In this document: piece by piece, positions 1-8,617 of the stretch | Numbering within the stretch: position 1 is the first letter of the stretch | How the letters are laid out: the number at the start of each line of letters is the position of its first letter | Origin: Enterococcus sp. 4G2_DIV0659 | Lineage (GTDB): Bacteria; Bacillota; Bacilli; Lactobacillales; Enterococcaceae | Direction: 5' to 3' | Length of the DNA: 64,000 nt | Assembly (NCBI RefSeq): GCF_002140715.2 | Contig: NZ_NGLE02000001.1 | Coordinates: 1,957,001-2,021,000 of the forward strand | Made by a program: the position numbers and the translations under genes | Notes under the pieces: model-generated | What the model saw: the letters and a program-made list of their open reading frames with translations, nothing else | The model's database searches: none | Told to the model about the DNA's origin: nothing

Positions 1-28
1 TATATCATAAGAAAAAAAGATTGAGAGA

Positions 29-57
29 TTGTTTATTTCGATAGAAAAGGATAATAT
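29..57 (+). promoter_or_regulatory. Candidate sigma-A promoter for the VanZ-like gene
   Basis: A TTGTTT -35 (29-34) is followed after exactly 17 nt by TAATAT (52-57). The start codon lies 23 nt downstream of the -10. The match is seen by eye and is not proven. Confidence 0.45.
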
Positions 58-80
58 AGTAAAAGAAGTGAGGTGGCAAA

Positions 81-584
81 TTGAAAAAACAATTAAAAAA
101 TAGTAATTTCTATATAATTATCGCGTTTTTGATTATGGCTGTGTTGTTTTACAGCTCTTCTCAAACCTATGAACAACAATCTCAAGTGAGCTTGTTAGAA
201 AAAGTATTAGGTAATCAGCCTTTCAAAGAACAATTGAAGGGGATTTCTTTTCACTATGCAGGAAGTGAGATAAGTATAAAGGCAAATGGTTATGCAAAAT
301 TTGTTGAGTTTTTTATCCGAAAAGGGGCTCATTTTGGCACTTACTTTTTATTAGGTGGTAGTTGGTTTTTAGGATTGAATTTGAAAGTCAAACAACCATT
401 ATTGATCGGTGTCGTTGCATGGCTAACAGCAACTGGTTATGCTGGTTTGGATGAATACCATCAGATGCTTACTGGGGGACGAACACCGCTATTTCAGGAT
501 GTGATGTTAGATTCTATTGGTGCATTGACTGCAGTTATTATTTGTTTGCTCGTGATTAGTATTAAAAAAATGAAGAAAAAATAA
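81..584 (+). CDS. VanZ-like membrane protein
   Basis: A 167-residue membrane protein of the VanZ-like family. An N-terminal membrane segment (about residues 10-25) is followed by an outside loop with the family's typical SSSQ near its start. Three further hydrophobic segments carry the conserved RKGAHFGTYF and DEYHQ...R...QDVMLDSIGA motifs. The family includes teicoplanin-resistance VanZ, but most members have no known role. The start is TTG at 81, preceded by GAAGTGAGGTGG, and it is the only start with a usable ribosome site. The gene stands alone before a strong terminator. No van genes are nearby, so a resistance role should not be assumed. Confidence 0.85.
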   Translation: MKKQLKNSNFYIIIAFLIMAVLFYSSSQTYEQQSQVSLLEKVLGNQPFKEQLKGISFHYAGSEISIKANGYAKFVEFFIRKGAHFGTYFLLGGSWFLGLNLKVKQPLLIGVVAWLTATGYAGLDEYHQMLTGGRTPLFQDVMLDSIGALTAVIICLLVISIKKMKKK

Positions 585-627
585 GCTAAAAACAATCCAG
601 AAATTCAATTGAATTTTTTTAAAAGAA

Positions 628-693
628 ACATACTAAGATTAGAGGGTAAGCTCATCCGTCGATAAGTGTAGTGACCCTCTAATCTTAGTATGT
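628..693. terminator. 20-bp stem hairpin, intergenic terminator-like repeat
   Basis: Two perfectly complementary 20-nt arms (628-647 and 674-693) enclose a 26-nt loop and are followed by GTTTATTTACTT. The arms contain TAAGATTAG, which recurs in the hairpin at 58392-58457. It probably ends the upstream transcript. Confidence 0.6.
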
Positions 694-798
694 GTTTATT
701 TACTTCAAATATCAGTCTCAAGCTGGATGAAAGTCGTCTAAAAAAAATCTATGATAAAGAAGAATAAAATCATGTAAGAGAGGAGCGAGTGGTTTTCG

Positions 799-1194
799 GT
801 GAAATATTTCTGCAAATCAGTAATGTGGGGAATTGTTTTCGTCATGATTACTATTATTGGGCTTAGAATGTATACATATAATAATCCGTCAACGGCTGCC
901 GCTATAATCGATCGACTGAATCCATTAGTCAAAACTGCAACTCTTTATACAAAAACAACTGAAAACTATGAATACAAATACCCAGATGCAACGAGCAAGA
1001 TAGAGAATTTTACGTATGTTCAAACATGTTATACTAATAATGGAAAGAAACGGAAGTTAGAATATATTTCATTTGGAAAAAAAATAACACCAGATAAATT
1101 CCTTAAGATAACTGCTAAGGGACAAAACGTTATAATGTGGGAAGAAATCAGTAGAAAAGATTTACCACAGACAGTCAGTCGATTATTGAAATAA
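799..1194 (+). CDS. YxeA/DUF1093-like small secreted or anchored protein
   Basis: A 131-residue protein with one N-terminal hydrophobic segment (about residues 7-25) and a compact outside domain. The closing part, with a Y.K.TAKG..V..WEEI..KDLP pattern near residues 100-122, resembles the YxeA family (DUF1093), small OB-fold-like exported proteins of unknown function in Firmicutes. The GTG start at 799 has AGAGGAG 13 nt upstream, a rather long spacing, and the ATG at 823 is an alternative. The hydrophobic segment could be a signal peptide or an anchor. Confidence 0.7.
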   Translation: MKYFCKSVMWGIVFVMITIIGLRMYTYNNPSTAAAIIDRLNPLVKTATLYTKTTENYEYKYPDATSKIENFTYVQTCYTNNGKKRKLEYISFGKKITPDKFLKITAKGQNVIMWEEISRKDLPQTVSRLLK

Positions 1195-1248
1195 AATGAA
1201 AGAAACTTGTCTAATTTAAAAGAAATCGTTATATACTAATGGTAGGGA

Positions 1249-1467
1249 GTGATTACTATCGAAAACATAACTATTCATAAAAATAAGTTAAGAGATACTG
1301 CGACAATTGCTAATTTGGGTATGCTAGCCTATCGTATCTTTCCGGATGCAGAATGTATCAATATTCAATTATTAAGTGGTGATCAAGAAGAATGTACGAT
1401 TCCATTTAAAGATGGTGAAACAGTTATCTTACGCGGGATTGAGCTTCGTTTAGCTATTACTGATTAA
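1249..1467 (+). CDS. Small hypothetical protein (72 aa)
   Basis: A 72-residue protein that I do not recognise. It is soluble and acidic-to-neutral, with a pattern of short beta strands and no signal or membrane segment. The GTG start at 1249 overlaps the only ribosome-site-like sequence (GGTAGGGAGTG), so either the start is slightly downstream at a rare codon or initiation is weak. The open frame ends just before a bidirectional terminator that also serves the convergent malY-like gene. Confidence 0.55.
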   Translation: MITIENITIHKNKLRDTATIANLGMLAYRIFPDAECINIQLLSGDQEECTIPFKDGETVILRGIELRLAITD

Positions 1468-1473
1468 CCAAAT

Positions 1474-1518
1474 AAACAAGATAAGCCCATGATAGAAATG
1501 TATCGGCTTACCTTGTTT
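1474..1518. terminator. Bidirectional terminator between convergent genes
   Basis: AAACAAG-A-TAAGCC (1474-1487) pairs with GGCTTA-C-CTTGTTT (1505-1518), with one internal mismatch. It lies between two convergent stop codons. Confidence 0.6.
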
Positions 1519-1520
1519 AA

Positions 1521-2714
1521 CTACATACTTTTTAAAAATAATATGCTTTTTCGTAATCGTTGCAAACCTTCGAGCAACTTCTGTTTCGAACAACCAATGT
1601 TTAAACGTAAAAAGTTTGCCCCAGATTTACCATAAGTTGTACCAGTCATAATGGCTATTTTGCCTTTTTGAACGAGTGCTTCTTGAAGAGTATTCATTGA
1701 AAACGGAAGTTTAGAGCAATCGATCCATAGTAGATAAGTTGCTTGGGCAGAAACAATCGTCAACTCAGGTAAATATTTTTGAATGAAATGTGTTGCCAAT
1801 TGAGCGTTTTGATCAAGATAATCATTTAGCTGATTTAGCCAATCTTCGCATTCATTGTAAGCTGTGACCGTACTAAGCATACCAAAAATACTTGTAGACG
1901 AAAGTCCGTCGCGATTTTTTAGCAAGATCAAAAATTGTTCTCGTAAGTTAGAATCTGGAATCATCAGATAAGAACCAACTAAACCAGGGGTGTTAAAGGT
2001 TTTACTTGCTGATGTGCATAACGCAAGATTATCGAGATTAGCTGCATATTTGAAAATGGGAAAATGCTGTTGTCCATTTCGTAAAATATCCATATGAATC
2101 TCATCAGAAATGACGAAGACTTTATATTTTTTACAAAGATAAAGAATATGAGTCAGTTCTTCTTTTGTCCAAACACGGCCTGTCGGATTATGGGGACTAC
2201 AAAGTAAGAAAATACTACACTTAGGATGTTTCAATTTTAGCTCTAAGTCGTTGAAATCTATAAAGTATTGATTGTTTTGATACAGAAGATTTGTTTCGAT
2301 TAAGGTTCTGTTTTGAGCGTCAATCATTTTAAAGAACGCATCATATGCAGGTGTTTGAATAACAATATGTTCTCCAGTAGCAGACTTTAGTTCAATCAAT
2401 TTTGAAATGGAATAAATGACAGAAGGGCTATAAATGATCCAGTCACGATTGAGCTGATAATCAAAACGTGTATGGTACCAATAATGAATACTGTCTTTAA
2501 AAACGTTGTGATTCCAACGTGTATAACCAAAAACTGGATGACTGATTCTTTGCTGAAGTGTGGCTGTAATCTCTTTTGGGACTGCAAAATCAGTATCTGA
2601 AACTGTGAACGGTAGCAAATCAGCTTGGCCGAAACGATCAGCCACATAATCCCACTGTGTACAAAAGCTACCTTTTCGATCTACTACTTTATCAAAATCT
2701 ACTTTTTCTTTCAT
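1521..2714 (-). CDS. malY: PLP-dependent C-S beta-lyase / aminotransferase, MalY/PatB family
   Basis: A 397-residue fold-type I PLP enzyme of the MalY/PatB family, whose members cleave cystathionine and related C-S bonds. In E. coli, MalY also modulates maltose regulation. The N-terminus (DFD.VVDR.GS.....WD) is typical, and a CSPHNPTGRVW loop and the cofactor lysine in SASKTFNTPG are present. Full family length. It lies 11 nt downstream of the malX-type PTS gene on the same strand, so the two are almost surely co-transcribed, as in E. coli malXY. Whether its substrate is an amino acid or it serves a regulatory role cannot be read from sequence. Confidence 0.82.
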   Translation of the reverse strand: MKEKVDFDKVVDRKGSFCTQWDYVADRFGQADLLPFTVSDTDFAVPKEITATLQQRISHPVFGYTRWNHNVFKDSIHYWYHTRFDYQLNRDWIIYSPSVIYSISKLIELKSATGEHIVIQTPAYDAFFKMIDAQNRTLIETNLLYQNNQYFIDFNDLELKLKHPKCSIFLLCSPHNPTGRVWTKEELTHILYLCKKYKVFVISDEIHMDILRNGQQHFPIFKYAANLDNLALCTSASKTFNTPGLVGSYLMIPDSNLREQFLILLKNRDGLSSTSIFGMLSTVTAYNECEDWLNQLNDYLDQNAQLATHFIQKYLPELTIVSAQATYLLWIDCSKLPFSMNTLQEALVQKGKIAIMTGTTYGKSGANFLRLNIGCSKQKLLEGLQRLRKSILFLKSM

Positions 2715-2725
2715 CTATTTACTTC

Positions 2726-4279
2726 CTATTCCATCAAATTTTCCAATTCATTTTTTACGGTAGCGACTTGTGTGCCAATAATGACTTGAAGATTGTTTGC
2801 ATCTAATTTAATCACGCCGATAGCTCCTTGATTTTTCAATGCTTGTTCGTCTACTATGGTTATATCATTTATAACTAAGCGTAAGCGAGTCACACAATTA
2901 TCCAATGACACAATATTTGTTGCTCCACCTAATGCATCAAGAATCAGAGGTCCATTATAAGTGCCTTTTTTCTTATAAGTACGTTCTTTTTCAGTGACTT
3001 CTTCTATTTCTACCTCTCGACCAGGTGTTTTCAAATTGAATTTTTGAATCGCAAATTTAAAGACCACATAATAAATTGCAAACCATAGAATTCCAACAAT
3101 CAAAACGAAAGGCCATTTTGTATACGATCCTTGTAAGACACCGAAAATTAAGAAATCAAGAATGCCGCCATCAGTATTGCCAATAACTACCTGAAGGAGC
3201 GCCATAATCATAAAGCCTAATCCTGTCATGAGTACGTGGAAGCCATATAAAACTGGTGCAATAAACAAAAATAAAAATTCGATTGGTTCAGTAATTCCCG
3301 TAACAAAAGTAGCAATGACCCCAGAGATCAATAGACCTTTGATTTTGTGCCGATTTTGCGGTAGAGCGGTTTGATACATAGCCAAAGCTGCTGCAGGAAG
3401 TCCAAACATAAATGTCGGCATTTTTCCTTGCGATAAAAAGGCTGTCGCAGCAGGACTGATAGGTGAACCACTTTGTAATTGAGCGTAAAAAATATTTAAT
3501 GCTCCAGCTACACTTTGACCATCTACGACTTGCGTCCCTCCAGCTTCAGTAAAACGAATCATCGATACTAAAATATGATGCAAGCCAAATGGCAAGAGTA
3601 AGCGTTCGCCCGCACCAAATAAAAATGGACCAAAAATCCCAGCTTTTTGGAGCGCAAATCCCACGCTGTTAATTCCTAGCGCAAATATTGGCCAGACAAT
3701 TGGGACCAAAATACCCACGATCGCCATCACAAGAGAGGTAATGATTGGTATAAAGCGTGCACCACCAAAAAAGGCAAAGGCATCTGGCAACTGAATTGTA
3801 TAAAATCTACTATGCAATAAATAAACGATGATTCCCACAATGATCCCACCGAGAACCCCCATCTCAATGGACTGCATGCCTAAAACCATTCCTTGACCTG
3901 CTTCGCGTAGCTGTTCTGAATCAGCCAGTTGTCCTGTTTCTGTTAAATAAAAATGAATTGATAAGTTCATGACAACATACCCAACAAAGCCAGAAAAAGC
4001 TGCCACTCCTTTTTCACTTCGAGCTAAGCCCAATGGAATGGCCATAGCAAATAATACTGGTAAATAGCTAAATGCAAAACCGCCAATTGTAGACATAAAC
4101 CTGAACATCACTTGCAGCCATGGCTGATCTAAAAAAGGGACTATTTCCAGTGTTGATGGACTAGAAAAAGAACTTCCTAGACCCAAAATCAACCCCATAA
4201 AAGCAAGTAATGCAACAGGCAACATGAAGGTCTTTCCGATGCCTTGAAAAAACTCCCAAAAATTAAAATTCTTTTTCAC
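2726..4279 (-). CDS. malX: PTS EIICB, MalX/glucose-maltose type
   Basis: A 517-residue PTS permease with an N-terminal EIIC membrane domain (about residues 15-420, ten or so hydrophobic segments, ITEPIEF motif) and a C-terminal EIIB domain. The phospho-accepting Cys is in DNCVTRLRL (about residue 460). No EIIA domain is attached, so it must borrow one from another system. It takes up and phosphorylates a glucose- or maltose-like sugar. The GTG start at 4279 has AAAGGAGGAA correctly spaced. First gene of a malX-malY unit. An RpiR regulator lies just upstream on the same strand, and a promoter with an overlapping cre-like site lies between them. Confidence 0.85.
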   Translation of the reverse strand: MKKNFNFWEFFQGIGKTFMLPVALLAFMGLILGLGSSFSSPSTLEIVPFLDQPWLQVMFRFMSTIGGFAFSYLPVLFAMAIPLGLARSEKGVAAFSGFVGYVVMNLSIHFYLTETGQLADSEQLREAGQGMVLGMQSIEMGVLGGIIVGIIVYLLHSRFYTIQLPDAFAFFGGARFIPIITSLVMAIVGILVPIVWPIFALGINSVGFALQKAGIFGPFLFGAGERLLLPFGLHHILVSMIRFTEAGGTQVVDGQSVAGALNIFYAQLQSGSPISPAATAFLSQGKMPTFMFGLPAAALAMYQTALPQNRHKIKGLLISGVIATFVTGITEPIEFLFLFIAPVLYGFHVLMTGLGFMIMALLQVVIGNTDGGILDFLIFGVLQGSYTKWPFVLIVGILWFAIYYVVFKFAIQKFNLKTPGREVEIEEVTEKERTYKKKGTYNGPLILDALGGATNIVSLDNCVTRLRLVINDITIVDEQALKNQGAIGVIKLDANNLQVIIGTQVATVKNELENLME

Positions 4280-4325
4280 GTTATTGTTCCTCCTTTAGGT
4301 AAAAAGCTACTCTTTTAATAACTTT

Positions 4326-4363
4326 AGTTTAAGTGGAGGAGATTTTTAAAACAAGCGCTTTCA
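4326..4363 (-). promoter_or_regulatory. Promoter with overlapping cre-like site upstream of malX
   Basis: Read on the minus strand, TTGTTT (4354-4349) is followed after 17 nt by TAAACT (4331-4326). A TGAAAGCGCTTG element (about 4363-4352) overlaps the -35. It matches the core of CcpA cre boxes but not their final CA, so carbon catabolite repression of malXY is an inference. Confidence 0.5.
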
Positions 4364-4399
4364 AAAAAACGGAAGAGTTTACAAAAAATGTATGCTGTT

Positions 4400-5170
4400 T
4401 CATTTCTCTACATAAGTTTCGATGTAGTGTAAAATCAATAGTTCAAGAACAAGGTGCATCGGGATTCTTGAGCTCATATCGATCTCCCCATAATAGCCAT
4501 TAGTTACTTTTACATGAAAAACTAGTGTCGCTAATTCTTCCAGAGGACTATTTTTTGAACCAATAATTGCGATAATTGGAACGTTATTTTCTTTTAAAAT
4601 AGCAATATATTCTAACGGAAGAATCGTTTCACCGCTATAGCTAACAAGAATCGCAACATCAGTTTTTGTTAAATGTTCGGCTACAATCCGTAATTCGTCC
4701 CAATCTTCACGAGCGTTAGCGATTCTGCCTGCAAAGGTCAACTTACGTGCCGCTTCAAAACAACAAGAATAAGAGCTGCCTACACCAAAAAATTCTACTC
4801 TCTGGCTATTTGCAAGTAAGTGGGCACCTTTGTCGAGCTGTTCTTGATTCACTAATTGCAATGTTTCACTGATTTCATGTTGGACACGTTTAGCTAGTTG
4901 GGTAAAATTGGCTGAGGGTCGATAAACCGGACGTTGTTCTTCCTCCAAATAACGAATCAAGGCGTATTTTAGTTCTTGAAAACCAGAATAGCCAAGTGCC
5001 TTACTTGTTCGGCTAATCGTAGCAGTTGATACATACATTTTTTTTGCCGCTTCTCCAATGCGACTTTGAGCAATTTCTGCTGGATTTTCAATGATATATG
5101 CCAGAACTTGTTGTTCTAGACGACTGAGCTTGTCATTGTGCTTGTACAGTTTCTTTAAAAATACGCTCAT
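4400..5170 (-). CDS. MurR/RpiR-family sugar-phosphate-responsive regulator
   Basis: A 256-residue regulator with an N-terminal RpiR helix-turn-helix (about residues 1-75, with AAKKMYVSTATISRTSKALG) and a C-terminal SIS domain (about 105-250) that binds phosphosugars. The family senses the phosphorylated product of a neighbouring uptake system. Here it lies immediately upstream of malX-malY on the same strand and is the obvious regulator for them. A GTG six codons upstream is in frame, but AAGAGGA sits between it and the ATG at 5170, so I choose the ATG. Confidence 0.85.
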   Translation of the reverse strand: MSVFLKKLYKHNDKLSRLEQQVLAYIIENPAEIAQSRIGEAAKKMYVSTATISRTSKALGYSGFQELKYALIRYLEEEQRPVYRPSANFTQLAKRVQHEISETLQLVNQEQLDKGAHLLANSQRVEFFGVGSSYSCCFEAARKLTFAGRIANAREDWDELRIVAEHLTKTDVAILVSYSGETILPLEYIAILKENNVPIIAIIGSKNSPLEELATLVFHVKVTNGYYGEIDMSSRIPMHLVLELLILHYIETYVEK

Positions 5171-5242
5171 GGTTTTTCCTCTTTTCACTAGAAATAATTT
5201 CTTTTTACTAAGTATAGCAAACGCCTAAAACAAGAGTAAAGG

Positions 5243-5270
5243 TTGCAACTATTATTATGCATAGTAAAAT
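5243..5270 (+). promoter_or_regulatory. Candidate promoter for yebC
   Basis: TTGCAA (5243-5248) and TAAAAT (5265-5270) are separated by 16 nt. They lie upstream of yebC in the divergent region shared with the RpiR gene. Confidence 0.45.
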
Positions 5271-5288
5271 AGAGATAACTGGAGAGTT

Positions 5289-5326
5289 AAAAGCTGGTTT
5301 ATGAGTAAGGTTCTCTAGCTTTTTTT
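5289..5326 (+). terminator. Weak terminator-like hairpin in the yebC leader
   Basis: AAAAGCT (5289-5295) can pair with AGCTTTT (5317-5323), which runs into seven Ts. It lies between the candidate promoter and the yebC ribosome site, so it may be a weak attenuator. The stem is short and the call is tentative. Confidence 0.25.
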
Positions 5327-5354
5327 GCCAGTTTTTAGAATAGGAGGAATAGCA

Positions 5355-6080
5355 ATGGCAGGACATAGTAAGTGGAAAAATATTCAAGGGCGAAAAAATG
5401 CTCAAGATGCGAAACGCGGGAAAATCTTTCAAAAATTATCTAGAGAAATTTATATGGCAGCCAAGGCTGGAGGAGCTGATCCGGCAACGAATGCGGCGCT
5501 AAGGCTTGTAATGGATAAAGCCAAAGCCGCTAATATGCCTAATGACAATATCGACCGTGCAATCAAAAAGGCTAGTAGCGCAGGAGAAAATGAACATTAT
5601 GATGAGATTACCTATGAAGGGTATGGACCAGCTGGAGTGGCTATTTTGGTGTATGCTTTGACTGATAATCGGAATCGTACAGCAACGAATGTGAGAGTCG
5701 CATTTACTAGAAATGGTGGGTCTTTAGGTGAAACAGGTTCGGTTAGTTATATGTTTGACCGAAAAGGATATATTGCTATTGAACGCGATGGTTTGTCTAT
5801 TGATGAGGATGCGATGTTTGAAATTGTATTAGAAGCGGGAGCAGAAGATTTGGAAACATCTGATGAAGTATTTGAAATTTACACTGTGCCTGAAGATTTT
5901 ACTACTGTGCGAGATACACTGGAGAGTGCGGGGTATATTTTAGCGCAAGCTGAGTTGACAATGATTCCGCAAACATTAGTTTCATTAGAGAAAGATCAAC
6001 AAGAACAACTGCAAATTTTGATTGATAAGCTAGAAGAAGACGATGACGTGTCTGAAGTTTTTACCTCAGCGGATCTGTAA
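5355..6080 (+). CDS. yebC: YebC/PmpR (TACO1-like) regulatory/translation factor
   Basis: A 241-residue YebC/PmpR family protein. The N-terminus [18 protein letters not shown] and the central [11 protein letters not shown] and [17 protein letters not shown] motifs are diagnostic. Family members have been described both as DNA-binding regulators and as ribosome-associated factors easing translation of proline-rich stretches. I cannot say which applies here. The start is the ATG at 5355 behind TAGGAGG. An upstream in-frame ATG at 5325 has no ribosome site. Confidence 0.95.
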   Translation: MAGHSKWKNIQGRKNAQDAKRGKIFQKLSREIYMAAKAGGADPATNAALRLVMDKAKAANMPNDNIDRAIKKASSAGENEHYDEITYEGYGPAGVAILVYALTDNRNRTATNVRVAFTRNGGSLGETGSVSYMFDRKGYIAIERDGLSIDEDAMFEIVLEAGAEDLETSDEVFEIYTVPEDFTTVRDTLESAGYILAQAELTMIPQTLVSLEKDQQEQLQILIDKLEEDDDVSEVFTSADL

Positions 6081-6178
6081 GGATTTGTTTTTCCGTTTAA
6101 ATGATGACGGGAAGTTGTCACTATTTATGTGGTAATGTGTAGTCAATAAAGTAAAAGTGTAGTAAAAAGAGGGATTAG

Positions 6179-6577
6179 ATGAAAGAAATGACGGATTTAA
6201 ATGTAGCAAATGTTTTTAAAAATTACCCAGAACACTATCGTCGACCGTTATTGGAACTACGTGACCTTATTTTTGAAACCGCAGAAGGTTTAGTGGCTGT
6301 CGGTGATTTAGAAGAAAGTTTAAAATGGCATCAACCTTCTTATGCAACAAAAAAAACTAAACTGGGAAGTCCGATTCGTATTGATCGCTTTGGGACGGAT
6401 AAAATTGCTGTCTTCTTTCATTGCCAAACCACGTTAGTGGAAGAATTTAGAGCATTGTTTAGTGATGTGTTTGATTTTTCTAAGAACCGAGCAATCGTTC
6501 TTGATCCTGCAGAAGCATTGCCTATGAAGGAATTGGCTTTTTGTATTGAGCGAGCATTGACGTATCATAAAAAATAA
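6179..6577 (+). CDS. DUF1801 domain protein
   Basis: A 132-residue cytosolic protein of the DUF1801 (YdhG-like) family. The ESLKWHQPSY segment (about residues 44-53) and the following hydrophobic strand pair fit the family. No enzymatic role is established. ATG start with AGAGGGA in front. It stands alone between yebC and a bidirectional terminator. Confidence 0.8.
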   Translation: MKEMTDLNVANVFKNYPEHYRRPLLELRDLIFETAEGLVAVGDLEESLKWHQPSYATKKTKLGSPIRIDRFGTDKIAVFFHCQTTLVEEFRALFSDVFDFSKNRAIVLDPAEALPMKELAFCIERALTYHKK

Positions 6578-6590
6578 TAAGTATGAATGG

Positions 6591-6635
6591 TAGAACCTGA
6601 AACGCTAGATAAAAGCGAATCAGGTTCTATTTTTT
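6591..6635. terminator. Bidirectional terminator
   Basis: TAGAACCTGA (6591-6600) and TCAGGTTCTA (6620-6629) form a perfect 10-bp stem followed by TTTTT. The right arm contains the stop codon of the convergent Mga-like gene. Confidence 0.75.
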
Positions 6636-8140
6636 CTAGTTTCTACTTCATTTTCTATGACAGCAATGATATTAAAAATATCTGTTGGACTGAAACCTGG
6701 ATTTATATAAACAACAGGTATATCCCTTGCTCGCCTTCTTAATAGTGGAGATGTCGTTGAAGCAATAATCAAATCAATGTTAACGTCTTCTGGATGAGTA
6801 CTTGATGGAATAAAGGAAATATTGTAAAAAGGTCGTAAAAAAGACTCCATTTGCTGAGCAATCATCCTCTCCATGATTATGGGCAAGTCTGTTTCCATTT
6901 GTATAAATACTGGAGGAGAAAATATAGTTGGACTTTGAATGAGCGCATGTGCTTCGCAAAAACGGGTAACAAGCATCTCTTCATTTGTAAAAGTTACATT
7001 TGTTGCACGCTTTTGTATTTCACGAAATTTGTCAACCATGACTGCTCTAAAAAAAGGATATTTTTGTTTTAAATATTTAGTATAGTCATAGCCTGATAAA
7101 GTAGTTGCGAAATTTGGAAATAGTAAGTCTGTAAGAAATCCTACGAAAAGTACACTGTGATAAGCAATCTTTGTTTCTTCATCAACAGAAGATAAATCTG
7201 GTTTCATAACATCTAGGTACAGTTGATACATTTGATGAACAGGTGTATTCATTGATTTATGAACAGTGAGAAGTCGCTCAGAGACTACAGGAATCAAAAG
7301 AAAGCTAGACCTTGTCTGGAATAACAAACAAAGAAAATCTGCTTCTGGAACAGATAAATGAAAACTTTTCTGTATAGCTATCAAAATAGAATCATGTACT
7401 CCCGCATTCGTAAGTGCTTCTTGATTCAGTTGATGGGCAAAACTGGGAAGATCTTTTGGGTTCAATTGCTTTTTTTGACTGTATCGATAAAGGTTGATAG
7501 CGATCATATAACTCCAATTTGCAACAGAAACATCTTTAAAAGCAGAATAACTTCTCATTTCAGTCTCAATAAAAGTTACGATTTTTTTCTGATCTATTGT
7601 AGGGAATGGCCAGGACATCCCACGGTAGACATTCCAGAATAAGATATAGCAAAGGTAACGAAATTGTATTTCGCTTCCTTCGACGCTTAACTCCCGATTC
7701 ACTGATTTAATCTTGAGTCCATATTTCTTAATCAGGTTGTTGAAATGCGTAACCTTTCTACGGGCACTGCTCTCGCTGACAAAATATTTTTGCATGAAAT
7801 AATCTAAAGAGAGACTAGTCTGAAAAAATAATTCCTTCATTAATGATAACGAGATAGATTGTTCAGAAATAAATGGAATCGCTTTAAGGTACCCCAATTT
7901 ACCTCCAACAAAACGAACCCCTTTACCTTTTGAGAATTCCACTTGTACAGGAGTCTGTAGAGAGTCGATTTCTACCAGATCAGTTGCCAATTTTTTTGTA
8001 TATTTAAGGACAGACTTTCGTTCTAGATGACTATCAAACACTAACTCATCAATAGAATACCAATCTTCTTTTTTATAAAGCAAATATAATAGTTTTAATT
8101 TATTCCCTGTCTCTGCATCGAAAATATCAAAGTTAAGCAT
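6620..8140 (-). CDS. Mga-like transcriptional regulator, WxL locus 1
   Basis: A 506-residue regulator of the Mga/AtxA class. Two N-terminal helix-turn-helix regions (about residues 10-60 and 95-150, the second with YFVSESSARRKVTHFN) are followed by a long PRD-like middle and a C-terminal EIIB-like domain (about 400-500, with DLIIASTTSPLL). In streptococci, enterococci and bacilli such proteins activate surface and virulence genes and can be tuned by PTS phosphorylation. It is transcribed away from the recombinase and WxL operon. A second Mga-like gene has the same relative position at WxL locus 2 (47247-48767), so a role in controlling the adjacent surface genes is likely. Confidence 0.82.
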   Translation of the reverse strand: MLNFDIFDAETGNKLKLLYLLYKKEDWYSIDELVFDSHLERKSVLKYTKKLATDLVEIDSLQTPVQVEFSKGKGVRFVGGKLGYLKAIPFISEQSISLSLMKELFFQTSLSLDYFMQKYFVSESSARRKVTHFNNLIKKYGLKIKSVNRELSVEGSEIQFRYLCYILFWNVYRGMSWPFPTIDQKKIVTFIETEMRSYSAFKDVSVANWSYMIAINLYRYSQKKQLNPKDLPSFAHQLNQEALTNAGVHDSILIAIQKSFHLSVPEADFLCLLFQTRSSFLLIPVVSERLLTVHKSMNTPVHQMYQLYLDVMKPDLSSVDEETKIAYHSVLFVGFLTDLLFPNFATTLSGYDYTKYLKQKYPFFRAVMVDKFREIQKRATNVTFTNEEMLVTRFCEAHALIQSPTIFSPPVFIQMETDLPIIMERMIAQQMESFLRPFYNISFIPSSTHPEDVNIDLIIASTTSPLLRRRARDIPVVYINPGFSPTDIFNIIAVIENEVETRKNRT

Positions 8141-8169
8141 AAGGGGTCCCTCTCTTTCATTATGTTGAC

Positions 8170-8198
8170 ATGATAAGATAACCCTCCTTTTTTCTCAA
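8170..8198 (-). promoter_or_regulatory. Promoter of the Mga-like gene
   Basis: On the minus strand, TTGAGA (8198-8193) and TATCAT (8175-8170) are separated by 17 nt. The start codon is about 30 nt downstream of the -10. Confidence 0.55.
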
Positions 8199-8210
8199 CA
8201 ATTATGAACC

Positions 8211-8245
8211 AAAAAAGCATTTATCTCAGGGTCAAGATAAATGCT
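8211..8245 (-). terminator. Terminator shielding the Mga-like gene from leftward read-through
   Basis: AGCATTTATCT (8216-8226) and AGATAAATGCT (8235-8245) form a perfect 11-bp stem with an 8-nt loop. On the minus strand the stem is followed by six Ts. It would stop transcripts coming leftward out of the recombinase segment before they reach the regulator's promoter. Confidence 0.65.
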
Positions 8246-8339
8246 CTATATTCATAAAAAGGATTTTTACTGGGTAAATACTGAATATTTTAAAATAAAA
8301 AAAAATGATAAATTTAGTTTAACGAAAAAAGGAAAAAAC

Positions 8340-8365
8340 TTTTCTTATTTCTAACACAAATAAGA
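8340..8365 (+). repeat. Left 26-bp inverted recombination-type site
   Basis: A 26-nt sequence whose exact reverse complement is at 9828-9853. Its core is a dyad, TCTTATTT (8343-8350) and AAATAAGA (8358-8365), around a 7-nt asymmetric spacer CTAACAC (8351-8357). That is the layout of a tyrosine-recombinase crossover site. With the right-hand copy it brackets the recombinase gene. Confidence 0.8.
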
Positions 8366-8397
8366 TTTGAAAAATAAATCTTTTTGTATAAAAAAAT

Positions 8398-8419
8398 CTT
8401 ATTTATTTTGTGAAATAAG
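8398..8419. repeat. Related dyad next to the left site
   Basis: CTTATTT (8398-8404) and AAATAAG (8413-8419) around an 8-nt spacer ATTTTGTG. The arms equal those of the core site, but the spacer differs in length and sequence. It may be an accessory binding site for the recombinase. The stretch 8246-8617 otherwise holds only AT-rich non-coding DNA. Confidence 0.45.
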
Positions 8420-8569
8420 TGTAAATTCATGTTAACTGAGGCACGTTTTAAAGTCAATAGAATTTTATTTTCATTTTTTTTGAATAAGTCCAAGAAAATT
8501 GAGATAAATGACATAAATATATTTATATGTATTTGGTAAAAATTTTAATTTTGAATTATTTTTTTATTC

Positions 8570-8594
8570 AGCCGTCAAAAAAATCGTCAAAAAA
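8570..8594 (+). repeat. Direct repeats, possible arm-type integrase sites
   Basis: AGCCGTCAA (8570-8578) recurs exactly at 9764-9772 on the other side of the recombinase gene. Within this stretch CGTCAAAAAA occurs twice, 12 nt apart (8573 and 8585). Short direct repeats bracketing an integrase gene are typical of arm-type sites bound by the AP2-like N-terminal domain. The role here is inferred. Confidence 0.4.
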
Positions 8595-8617
8595 TTGTAG
8601 GAGAGGACAAATTAGCT

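Noticed and set aside
81..584. Glycopeptide resistance gene vanZ
   Set aside because: The family match is general; no vanA-type cluster or transposon is near, and VanZ-like proteins are common core genes in Firmicutes.
8398..8419. A second full crossover site beside the left inverted site
   Set aside because: The arms match, but the spacer is 8 nt and unrelated in sequence to CTAACAC, so strand exchange with the other sites is unlikely. Kept only as a possible accessory site.
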